A stretch of DNA of 11,927 nt from Candidatus Sulfotelmatobacter sp. (GTDB lineage: Bacteria > Acidobacteriota > Terriglobia > Terriglobales > SbA1), in contig JASLEQ010000494.1 of the NCBI GenBank assembly GCA_030151135.1, forward strand, positions 1 to 11,927, given 5' to 3'. The notes below the pieces were generated by a model, which did not search any database, was not told the DNA's origin, and saw only the letters and a program-made list of their open reading frames with translations. Below, in pieces: positions 5,601-11,927 of this stretch. Both the position numbers and the translations under genes were made by a program. Each line of letters starts with the position of its first letter. The first letter of the stretch is position 1.

Positions 5601-8150
5601 TTATGGAGCAGCGAGTTTTTGCCCCTCTGCAATGATCGGTGGTGAACTCTTGATTCTGGTAAGGAGTGTATTGAATTGGGGGTTGTCGTGGAGAGGCTTG
5701 AAGTGAGGATCTGTTTCGATACCCTGGCTGTCGTCTAACGGAAGACCGTGACTCACTGCGTCCTGCAAATGCACAACAGCTTCGTCATTGCGGCCCTGAT
5801 AAACTTTGAGAATTGCCAGCTCATATATGGATGCGGCGGTATCCGGATCGTTCGGAGCAAGCACCTGTCGTTGCCCTGCGATCGCTTCGTTCAACAGTTT
5901 CTCCGCTTCAGGATAGTGGCCCTCACCAATCAGGCTCGTAGCAAGATTGTATTTGGAAAGGAGTGTTCGAGAGTGCTGCGGTCCAAGCACGCGGGTGCGA
6001 ACTTGAAGCGTGGTTCTTCCCAAAGCGTCCGCTTCCGCATAACGGCCTTTCTTGTTCAAGGCGCTTGCCAGGTTATACATCACAACTAATGTGATTGGAT
6101 GTTCTGGTCCGAAGACGCGACGATCAATGGCGAGGCTTTCCCTTCCTAACTGTTCGGCCTCAGTGTAACGACCCTCGCAAAACAGAGTGTCTGCGAGGTT
6201 AGCCATGGAAATGAGTGTATCTGGCGCGTCAGGACCGAAGACTTTGGTGCGAATCTGCAGGGTCTCGCGGCGCAGTGGTTCGGCTTCGGAGTATCTATGT
6301 TCCATGCTAAGCGTGTTCGCGAGGTTGCTCATGCACGTCAGGGTGTCCTCATTTTCTGGCCCCCTCGTTTGGCGCAACAGGAGAAGGGCTTCGCGCTGCA
6401 TGGCTTCAGCATCGGAATAGTGCCCCTCGGACTTCAGTGTCGATGCCAGGTTCACCATCGACGCCAGGGTGGCCTTATCGCGCGGCCCGAGAACCTTTCG
6501 CCGCAAGGCAAACGTTTCTCGCTCCAGCTTTTCGGCATCCGCCTGTCGTCCTTCTTCATGCAACGTTGCGGCCAGCTCCGCCATCGATTTGAGCGTGTCT
6601 GGGTGATCGGGTCCGAGCACCCGTCGCCGCGTTTCCACCGCCCGCCTCAAAAGATCGTCCGACCGGCTATAGAGTCCAAGGCTTTCATAAACTTCACCCA
6701 TCACCTCCATCATCTCGGCCTGGGCCTGAGGGTCCTGTGCGAGCGATGTTTCGATCTCCTTGGATGACTTGTCGAGAATCTCGCGAGCGGTCACCGTATT
6801 TCCTCGAGCCTCGCTGGGATCCGAGACCTCGAACATGTTCGTCATGAACTTCGTGATCCGGTCCGCCCGATCCCGTTCCCGTGTGATGCGGCGCAACTGA
6901 ATGGTCTGAGTAATTGCAAATCCGCCCAGCACAACAAAGATGCCCGCTACGAACGCCACGGCGGCGCGATTTCGGCGTATGTACTTTCTGAGTCGATACA
7001 ATCCGCTGGCCGGACGCGCAACCACCGGACGATTCTCAAGATAGCGGCCGATATCCGCCGCGAGTTCGAACGCTGTGCCATACCTGCGTTCGCGTTCCTT
7101 TTCCAGGGCCTTCAATGCAATCGAATCCAGGTCGCCCCGCAGCAATCTAGCAAGTTGTCCGGAGTCGACGCCGCGTACCGCAGCCCGCGCCATCGATGCG
7201 TCTCGACTGGAGCTCACCTTGGAACTCGGCCGGCGCGGATCGGACTCGCGTAATCGCCGCAGAATTTCGTCGAGCTGCTGCTTCTTCCAATCGCTCGTGT
7301 CAAAGGGCAGAAATCCCGTAAGCAGCTCGTAGAGCAGCACACCCAGTGAATAAACGTCGGCGCGCGTATCGATGTCCCGTATGTCTGGATCTGCTTGCTC
7401 CGGGCTCATGTAGCCCGGTGTGCCGAGAAAGGCGCCCATGCGGGTGAACATCGTTTGTCCGGGATCGTTCGGGGCCATCGCTTTCGCCAGTCCAAAGTCG
7501 ATGATGCGCGGGTGTGGCTTGCCGTCGATCTGCAGCACGAGGATGTTCGATGGCTTCAAGTCCCGATGGATGATCGCCTTTTGGTGCGCGTGCTGCACTC
7601 CCTCGCAGACCTCGAGAAAGAGCGCCAATCTCTCGCGGATCCCCAATCTATTTTGATCGCAGTAGTCGGTGATGGGCAGGCCATCGACGTACTCCATTGC
7701 GAAATAAGGCTGGCCCGCAGTCGTGCTGCCGGCATCAAAGACCTTCGCAATCGAAGGATGATCCATGATCGCCAGCGACTGCCTTTCGGATTGAAAGCGC
7801 TTCATTAATCCGGTGTCGAACACTCCGGCCCGAATCACTTTCAGTGCGATCAAGCGGCGGACCGGCTCAGTCTGCTCCGCGAGCCACACCTGTCCCATAC
7901 CGCCGGCACCAAGCTCGCGAATGAGCCGGTAAGGACCGATAGTCTCCTTAGTCGAATGAGATTCCGCCCCCTCGACATCGAACAGCCTACCCGACTCGTC
8001 GAAGGCCGCCAGGAGCGAATCGACCTCCAACCGCAGCGCCACGTCTTGGCCGCAAATCTCGTCAAGGTAGATGCCGCGCTCGCCAGACTCGCGTTCCAAC
8101 GCTTCGGCGACGATCTCTTTAACTCTCGGCCACTGCTCGGGCGTGTCCAC
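5601..8150 (-). CDS. Membrane-anchored Ser/Thr protein kinase with C-terminal TPR repeats
   Basis: An 849-residue Hanks-type kinase. An N-terminal cap (1-70) with the EQWPRVKEI entry is typical of kinases of this type. The kinase domain covers about 74-372: glycine loop GAGGMGQV (81-88), Lys104 in ALK, catalytic HRDLKPSN (195-202, Asp197), DFG (218-220), GTPGYMSPEQ (243-252) and DVYSLG (265-270), so all catalytic residues are present. One membrane helix lies at about 397-415, followed by an outer domain with seven TPR units spaced exactly 42 residues apart, marked by VLGPDHPDTL-like turns at 511, 553, 595, 637, 679, 721 and 763. Kinase inside, TPRs outside suggests sensing through protein contact. 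The start is GTG 8148-8150, inside the sigma-factor gene: a 32-base overlap, implying co-transcription and coupled translation. The likely target is that sigma factor (inference). Confidence 0.96.
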   Translation of the reverse strand: MDTPEQWPRVKEIVAEALERESGERGIYLDEICGQDVALRLEVDSLLAAFDESGRLFDVEGAESHSTKETIGPYRLIRELGAGGMGQVWLAEQTEPVRRLIALKVIRAGVFDTGLMKRFQSERQSLAIMDHPSIAKVFDAGSTTAGQPYFAMEYVDGLPITDYCDQNRLGIRERLALFLEVCEGVQHAHQKAIIHRDLKPSNILVLQIDGKPHPRIIDFGLAKAMAPNDPGQTMFTRMGAFLGTPGYMSPEQADPDIRDIDTRADVYSLGVLLYELLTGFLPFDTSDWKKQQLDEILRRLRESDPRRPSSKVSSSRDASMARAAVRGVDSGQLARLLRGDLDSIALKALEKERERRYGTAFELAADIGRYLENRPVVARPASGLYRLRKYIRRNRAAVAFVAGIFVVLGGFAITQTIQLRRITRERDRADRITKFMTNMFEVSDPSEARGNTVTAREILDKSSKEIETSLAQDPQAQAEMMEVMGEVYESLGLYSRSDDLLRRAVETRRRVLGPDHPDTLKSMAELAATLHEEGRQADAEKLERETFALRRKVLGPRDKATLASMVNLASTLKSEGHYSDAEAMQREALLLLRQTRGPENEDTLTCMSNLANTLSMEHRYSEAEPLRRETLQIRTKVFGPDAPDTLISMANLADTLFCEGRYTEAEQLGRESLAIDRRVFGPEHPITLVVMYNLASALNKKGRYAEADALGRTTLQVRTRVLGPQHSRTLLSKYNLATSLIGEGHYPEAEKLLNEAIAGQRQVLAPNDPDTAASIYELAILKVYQGRNDEAVVHLQDAVSHGLPLDDSQGIETDPHFKPLHDNPQFNTLLTRIKSSPPIIAEGQKLAAP

Positions 8151-8721
8151 GGTTTTCTCTCTTGATGTGCCTGGTCAACCATGCTTTGGCTACGTTCCAC
8201 TCCCGCTTCACAGTCGAGGCGGATACGCTTAACGATTCCGCGATTTCTTCAATCGCGAGCCCACCAAAAAAGCGTAGCTCAACAATCCGGCTCTGCTGCT
8301 CATCCAGCTTCGCAAGACGTGTCAACGCGTCATCCACGGCAATAATATCGGCGCTCGGCACCTTGGCAAGGACCAGCGACAAATCGAGTTGTACCCGGTT
8401 GTCTGCCCCTCGCTTCGCAGCTCCATGGCTACGCGCGTAATCTACCAGGATTTGCCGCATCAATCTGGACGCCACAGCTAGAAAGTGGCCGCGGCTGTGG
8501 GTATCAAACGGACGTTGCTCGATCAGCCGCAAGTAAGCTTCGTTAACCAGAGCAGCACTTTGCAAAGTATGTCCCGGGCGCTCTCGTTGCAGATGGTATC
8601 GCGCGATATCACGCAGCTCCTTATAGACCAGGGGAATTAGCTCTTCCAAAGCCTCCCGGTCTCCGGATTGCCAGCGGGTTAGGAGTTCGCTGACCGAGCG
8701 ATGTTGTTTACTTTCATGCAC
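8119..8721 (-). CDS. ECF-type RNA polymerase sigma factor (Sigma70_ECF, TIGR02999-like)
   Basis: A 200-residue two-domain sigma factor. Region 2 spans about 28-97, with LVYKELRDIARYHLQRERPGH and the DNA-melting segment around FLAVASRLMRQILVDYAR (80-97). Region 4 spans about 128-185, with the helix-turn-helix FFGGLAIEEIAESLSVSASTVKREW (151-175). The RERPGHTLQ and LVNEAYLRL segments are characteristic of ECF groups encoded beside Ser/Thr kinases rather than anti-sigma factors. The start is GTG 8719-8721, supported by AGGATG at 8728-8733 on the minus strand, six bases upstream. An overlapping ATG three bases further in is out of frame. The gene overlaps the kinase by 32 bases and no anti-sigma gene is adjacent, so control by kinase phosphorylation is the likely mode, as known for the ECF43 pair EcfP/PknT in Vibrio parahaemolyticus. 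Confidence 0.96.
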   Translation of the reverse strand: MHESKQHRSVSELLTRWQSGDREALEELIPLVYKELRDIARYHLQRERPGHTLQSAALVNEAYLRLIEQRPFDTHSRGHFLAVASRLMRQILVDYARSHGAAKRGADNRVQLDLSLVLAKVPSADIIAVDDALTRLAKLDEQQSRIVELRFFGGLAIEEIAESLSVSASTVKREWNVAKAWLTRHIKRENRGHARAVAES

Positions 8722-8745
8722 TTATGACATCCTATGCGTGACGCA

Positions 8746-8774
8746 ACGATAGCATTCTGCCCACCACAAGTCAA
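8746..8774 (-). promoter_or_regulatory. Candidate promoter for the sigma factor-kinase operon
   Basis: On the minus strand TTGACT (8769-8774, 5/6) and TATCGT (8746-8751, 4/6) have the ideal 17-base spacer. The start of transcription would be near 8739, giving a leader of about 18 bases that contains the AGGATG ribosome binding site (8728-8733) before GTG 8721. This looks like a housekeeping-sigma promoter rather than an autoregulated ECF one. The rest of 8722-8948 holds no gene; it must also carry the rightward promoter of the cytochrome gene, which I could not place. Confidence 0.45.
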
Positions 8775-8948
8775 CCATGGATACCGGGTTGATGGAAGCG
8801 CAACGAAGGGCATTGTGATAGACGCTCCAATCGCTGGAAATAATTGTGAACCGATCTGCCATGCCGTTTCCGCAGCTTATAGGTGAAGGGCTGAACTTCC
8901 CATACGGTTCCGCATTCAGCTCAAATTCCATAATCCTCGGGGGACGAT

Positions 8949-10502
8949 ATGAGCACGATTCAGAGGCTTGCTCACTTGGCAATGGTGTGCGCGATGTTCG
9001 ACATTTCCGTCAGCGCATCTGCACAAAGAGATCCAGGGGTTCGGGGCGGCCTTCAGAATACCGGTGGCGGATTGCAACAGCAGGGAATCCCTATTCCCCA
9101 CCCACCGTTGATTAGCCCGAACCCGACCAACGGAGCAACGATAAGTGATAACGAGCGGGCATTGTTCGAAGAAGGGATTCGTCGCGCCGGCCAACTGGAG
9201 TCCACATGTGATCTCTGTGCTGACGTGACCGATGGATCCAAAGTCGTTGGTATGGGCGAACTCGACCCAGCGTTCCCCCAGTTCCACACAAATTCAAATG
9301 GACTGGGAGCACGGCACAATGCCGATCAATGCTTTGTTTGCCACGCGCAGCCCAGCCTGGGTGGATCGGGTGGATACATCGTTCCGAACCCCGGTGAGGG
9401 AACTCCCCAGCAGCCGGAGAACCCTCTCTTCCGGCTGGTCCCGCTTCGTTTCGGAAAGCAAAATACTGTTCCCTCTTTTGAATCGCAGTTTGGGCCTCCG
9501 CGCGAGGTGCGTTTCAAGTACAAACCCGATGGCACCCGGGACGGCGGTGTGCATCAGCTGTGGACGGTGCGCGGGATTACGAATGACCCAACCATTTCCG
9601 GCTGTGAACTGAGCCAGCCTGATTTTGAAGCCCAGTACGAAGCGGGAAACCTGGCTTTCCGCATTCCGCTCCCGATGTTCGGACTGGGACTGATCGAATC
9701 GATCCAGGAACGGGAGATTCTGGCGCATCATGATGAGACTGCCTCCATGCGCGCCGCCCTGGGTATCAGCGGACATCCCAATCGCAGCGGCAACGATGGG
9801 ACGATCACCCGCTTTGGTTGGAAAGCCCAAAACAAGTCCATCACCATCTTTGCGGGCGAGGCTTACAACGTCGAGATGGGAATCACCAACGAAGTTTTTC
9901 CCACGCCTACAGAAGAAGACCCCGGTTGCCAGGGTCCCAATAAACCCGCACCCAACGACATCACCCGCACGGATATCAACGACAATAAGAATCAATTCTT
10001 CGACAACCCGCTGCACATTCTTCCCGACTGGATGGAATTCCAGATCATGATGCGTTTCACTGACGCCCCTGCCCCCGCTCCAAACCCAAGCGCCAGCGCA
10101 CAAAGAGGCAAGGCCATCTTCGAGAAAATCGGTTGCTCACTATGTCATACCGCGCAAATGCGCACCGCTCCGGTGATGAACACGGCAGTTCTCCAAGACC
10201 GTCCGGTGAACCTCTACTCGGACTTGCTCCTGCATCACATGGGATCAGAATTGGCGGATGACATCATTCAGGGACAGGCTGGCCCCGACGAATTCAGGAC
10301 CACTCCGCTTTGGGGGGTGGGGCAGCGCATCTTCTTTCTGCACGACGGAAGAACTACGGATTTGTTGAAGGCAATTCGCGCGCATGCCTCGCCGGCAACT
10401 TCAGAGTACCCGGCATCTGAAGCGAACGGCGTTGTCCATAAATTCAATCATCTCCCAGCTTCCGACGAACAGGCCATTCTGGACTTCCTTCGTTCTCTGT
10501 AA
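8949..10502 (+). CDS. Secreted di-heme c-type cytochrome, DUF1111 family (di-heme oxidoreductase)
   Basis: A 517-residue protein with a signal peptide: hydrophobic stretch about 8-22, then SVSASA-Q with likely cleavage after Ala25. Two c-type heme sites are present: CFVCH (128-132) and CSLCH (396-400). The C-terminal heme domain has the family marks LLLHHMGSELADD (427-438, Met431 a possible axial ligand), RTTPLWG and FFLHDGRTTDLL (462-473, His465). An additional CDLC at 87-90 lacks the heme-ligand histidine. This family resembles MauG and bacterial cytochrome c peroxidases and is thought to carry out periplasmic or surface redox chemistry; the substrate is unknown. Hemes would be attached after Sec export. 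The start is ATG 8949, with GGGGGA at 8939-8944 as ribosome binding site. First gene of a rightward cluster (57-base gap to the next), divergent from the sigma factor. Intact. Confidence 0.9.
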   Translation: MSTIQRLAHLAMVCAMFDISVSASAQRDPGVRGGLQNTGGGLQQQGIPIPHPPLISPNPTNGATISDNERALFEEGIRRAGQLESTCDLCADVTDGSKVVGMGELDPAFPQFHTNSNGLGARHNADQCFVCHAQPSLGGSGGYIVPNPGEGTPQQPENPLFRLVPLRFGKQNTVPSFESQFGPPREVRFKYKPDGTRDGGVHQLWTVRGITNDPTISGCELSQPDFEAQYEAGNLAFRIPLPMFGLGLIESIQEREILAHHDETASMRAALGISGHPNRSGNDGTITRFGWKAQNKSITIFAGEAYNVEMGITNEVFPTPTEEDPGCQGPNKPAPNDITRTDINDNKNQFFDNPLHILPDWMEFQIMMRFTDAPAPAPNPSASAQRGKAIFEKIGCSLCHTAQMRTAPVMNTAVLQDRPVNLYSDLLLHHMGSELADDIIQGQAGPDEFRTTPLWGVGQRIFFLHDGRTTDLLKAIRAHASPATSEYPASEANGVVHKFNHLPASDEQAILDFLRSL

Positions 10503-10548
10503 CCACGGCTCACGACATTCCGTAACCAAGAGAAAATCAGGTTCAACC

Positions 10549-10554
10549 AAGGAG
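10549..10554 (+). promoter_or_regulatory. Ribosome binding site of the repeat protein gene
   Basis: AAGGAG five bases before ATG 10560. It fixes that start, and its strength suggests good translation. No terminator or obvious promoter was seen in the 57 bases after the cytochrome gene, so co-transcription is likely. Confidence 0.75.
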
Positions 10555-10559
10555 AAATC

Positions 10560-11645
10560 ATGTCTGAACAACTGGTAAGAGGAAACAGCGACCTTGAGGA
10601 TGCTGTAGATGGGATCACGACGAACCCCACCAGGAATGGTGTGGCTGCGCTCAACACTTCCACCGGCACCGCGGTGTTCCCAGGTGGAAATGCCGTATTT
10701 GGCGTCACGACGGCACTCAATGGTGCCGGGATATTCGGCGCGAACAATAGTGCGAACGGCGTGGGTGTCCAGGGAAATGGCCCCGATGCTGGAATAAGCG
10801 GCTTTAGCGAAAGAGGCGACGGTCTTCGCGCCCATAGCAATCACGGCAATGGCACTTCGACTTTCGCGCACGATGCCAATGGCACGGCCCTGCTGGCAAT
10901 AAACGATGCAACCACGGCTCCCACGGCAACGGACGCCTCGCCGCATGGATCGGGCGTCCTCGGGGTCACCACCGTGCCCGGCGCAGCGGGAGTCTTCGGA
11001 GCAAACAATTCTGCGCAGGGCGTGGGCGTTCAAGGCAATGGACCACAAGCCGGTATCAGGGGATTCAGTGAAGCTGGGGCCGGTGTTGAGGCCCAAAGCA
11101 ATTCCGGAACCGGCCTCCATGCGCAAGGCGGCGTTCTTGCCGCGCGCTTCTCTGGGAATGTCGAGCACATTGGAAACGTCAGTCTCATAGGCCCCAGCAG
11201 CTTGTCCCTGCAGCAGGGCGACGTCCTTTTCGGCAATGCCGATTGTGCCGAGGACTTTAGTGTTGCTGCAATGGTCCAGGCGGACCCCGGCGCAGTCATG
11301 GTCCTCGGCAGCGAAGGCGAGTTGCGCGAGAGTGCCATAGCTTACGACAAGCGAGTGGCGGGTGTCGTCTCCGGGGCAGGTGGCTATCGGCCCGGGCTGA
11401 TCCTCGATCGACAGCCAGAGAAGCCGGGGCGAGCCACCATCGCACTTATGGGAAAGGTGTACTGCAAGGTTGACGCGCAGTACGGCCCAGTCGATGTGGG
11501 TGACTTACTCACCACCTCGGCAACCCTGGGACACGCAATGAAAGCTTCTGATTCCGATCGGGCCTTTGGCGCGGTGATTGGAAAAGCGCTCGGCACATTG
11601 ACAGGTGGTCGCGGCTTGGTCCCGATCCTCGTTGCGTTGCAGTAG
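10560..11645 (+). CDS. Glycine/asparagine-rich repeat protein with peptidase-G2-like C-terminal domain
   Basis: A 361-residue protein with two parts. Residues about 20-200 are rich in Gly, Asn, Ala and Val with beta-strand periodicity, including two copies of a 58-residue unit (46-103 and 133-190) that share GANNSA-x-GVGVQGNGP and AGI-x-GFSE; this looks like a beta-helical or fibre-like shaft. Residues about 215-361 form a separate domain: GDVLFGNADCAEDFSVA, DPGAVMVLGSEG, AYDKRVAGVVSGAGGYRPG (262-280), GKVYCKVDAQYGPVDVGDLL (298-317), AFGAVIGKALG. Similar domains end phage appendage and bacterial surface proteins and are annotated as peptidase G2, an autoproteolytic trimer chaperone in phage phi29 gp12; self-cleavage here is inference. 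No signal peptide is visible, so export, if any, needs another route. There are no phage genes nearby. Start set by the AAGGAG site. Confidence 0.75.
   Translation: MSEQLVRGNSDLEDAVDGITTNPTRNGVAALNTSTGTAVFPGGNAVFGVTTALNGAGIFGANNSANGVGVQGNGPDAGISGFSERGDGLRAHSNHGNGTSTFAHDANGTALLAINDATTAPTATDASPHGSGVLGVTTVPGAAGVFGANNSAQGVGVQGNGPQAGIRGFSEAGAGVEAQSNSGTGLHAQGGVLAARFSGNVEHIGNVSLIGPSSLSLQQGDVLFGNADCAEDFSVAAMVQADPGAVMVLGSEGELRESAIAYDKRVAGVVSGAGGYRPGLILDRQPEKPGRATIALMGKVYCKVDAQYGPVDVGDLLTTSATLGHAMKASDSDRAFGAVIGKALGTLTGGRGLVPILVALQ
10695..10868 (+). repeat. Direct repeat unit 1 within the fibre-like gene
   Basis: Encodes residues 46-103 and aligns without gaps to 10956-11129 at an offset of exactly 261 bases (87 codons). 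The protein match is strong in the GANNSA-x-GVGVQGNGP core. The DNA differs at many third positions, so the duplication is old and kept by selection on the protein rather than being a recent slippage product. Confidence 0.7.
10956..11129 (+). repeat. Direct repeat unit 2 within the fibre-like gene
   Basis: Encodes residues 133-190, the second copy of the unit at 10695-10868. It differs in GVFGANNSAQ versus GIFGANNSAN and ends in GTGLHAQG, where the first copy continues into a 29-residue linker. Confidence 0.7.
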
Positions 11646-11706
11646 TGGACGTCGCGAGGAAAATCGAGCTATCAACATGCGCTGGGAGCAATGCTTTGCA
11701 CGAATC

Positions 11707-11712
11707 AGGAGG
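11707..11712 (+). promoter_or_regulatory. Ribosome binding site of the last, partial gene
   Basis: A consensus AGGAGG eight bases before ATG 11721. It is the main reason for calling that open frame a gene. The 75-base gap after the repeat protein shows no terminator. Confidence 0.65.
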
Positions 11713-11720
11713 ACTCCGAC

Positions 11721-11927
11721 ATGGCCCTATTTGCGTTTCGCTTGGATTTTCTTGAGATACATTTCCAACGCGGGAAGTTACCGGACAGCGATCTGATCAC
11801 CTTCGCGGTACTTATCAATCAAGTCGACCGCGGCCACGTATCCACTATCGCTGAGTCGTTGATCAGCGGATCCAGCTTCCAATTCCGCGGCGATCCGGCA
11901 GTACCCACCCAGGGAACCTTGATGTAC
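11721..11927 (+). CDS. Hypothetical protein, 3' end beyond the window
   Basis: An open frame of 69 codons from ATG 11721 to the last base, with no stop, preceded by a consensus AGGAGG site. The product begins MALFAFRLDFLEIHFQRGKL and continues with a hydrophobic LITFAVLINQV segment (25-35) and GSSFQFRGDPAVP (50-62). There is no signal peptide, heme site or recognisable motif. Codon use is like its neighbours. It follows the repeat protein in the same direction and may be the third gene of the cytochrome cluster. I do not recognise a family. Only the 5' part is visible, so total length and function are unknown. Confidence 0.6.
   Translation, partial: MALFAFRLDFLEIHFQRGKLPDSDLITFAVLINQVDRGHVSTIAESLISGSSFQFRGDPAVPTQGTLMY

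Noticed and set aside
9294..10103. A 269-codon frame antisense to the di-heme cytochrome
   Set aside because: The sense frame has a signal peptide and two heme motifs; the antisense product shows no recognisable feature.
10695..11129. Possible CRISPR-like or recent tandem repeat
   Set aside because: Only two copies, diverged at third codon positions and in frame; it is a protein-level repeat.
10401..11168. A 255-codon frame antisense to the repeat protein
   Set aside because: It only mirrors the sense repeats and crosses the gene boundary; the sense gene has a good ribosome binding site.

Overview
The window looks like bacterial chromosome from the Acidobacteriota (Solibacter/Bryobacter-like) or a close relative. 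The case rests on gene types: an ECF sigma factor of the type paired with Ser/Thr kinases, overlapping a Hanks-type kinase that ends in seven near-perfect 42-residue TPRs; a DUF1111-type di-heme c-type cytochrome; a KaiC-like ATPase remnant; and a peptidase-G2-like repeat protein. Base composition is moderately GC-rich by eye. No rRNA, tRNA, CRISPR array or intact mobile element was seen. The taxonomic call is inference from gene content, not from a marker gene.

Layout. 1-975: a small unrecognised gene (+), possibly cut by the window edge, converges on a leucine-rich-repeat protein (-). 1119-1976: a DinB/maleylpyruvate-isomerase-fold protein (+). 1977-3096: a gene graveyard holding a KaiC-like ATPase with an internal deletion that removes the Walker A lysine, followed directly by the C-terminal part of a cobalamin-binding domain, then about 215 bases with nothing recognisable. 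3097-5505: a LysR regulator (-) and a divergent MFS transporter (+) sharing a 66-base, AT-rich intergenic region with a dyad that could be the LysR operator. 5601-8721: an ECF sigma factor and a Ser/Thr kinase-TPR protein on the minus strand, overlapping by 32 bases. 8949-11927: divergent from the sigma factor, a rightward cluster of a secreted di-heme cytochrome, a repeat protein with a probable self-processing C-terminal domain, and the start of an unrecognised gene that runs off the window.

How the genes may work together. LysR probably controls the transporter in response to its substrate, likely an organic anion or aromatic acid. The sigma factor has no visible anti-sigma factor, and the overlapping membrane kinase is the natural candidate to control it by phosphorylation. 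The cluster divergent from the sigma gene is a possible target, but no sequence evidence proves this. The two remnants at 2122-2881 suggest decay of a former KaiC/B12 sensory locus.
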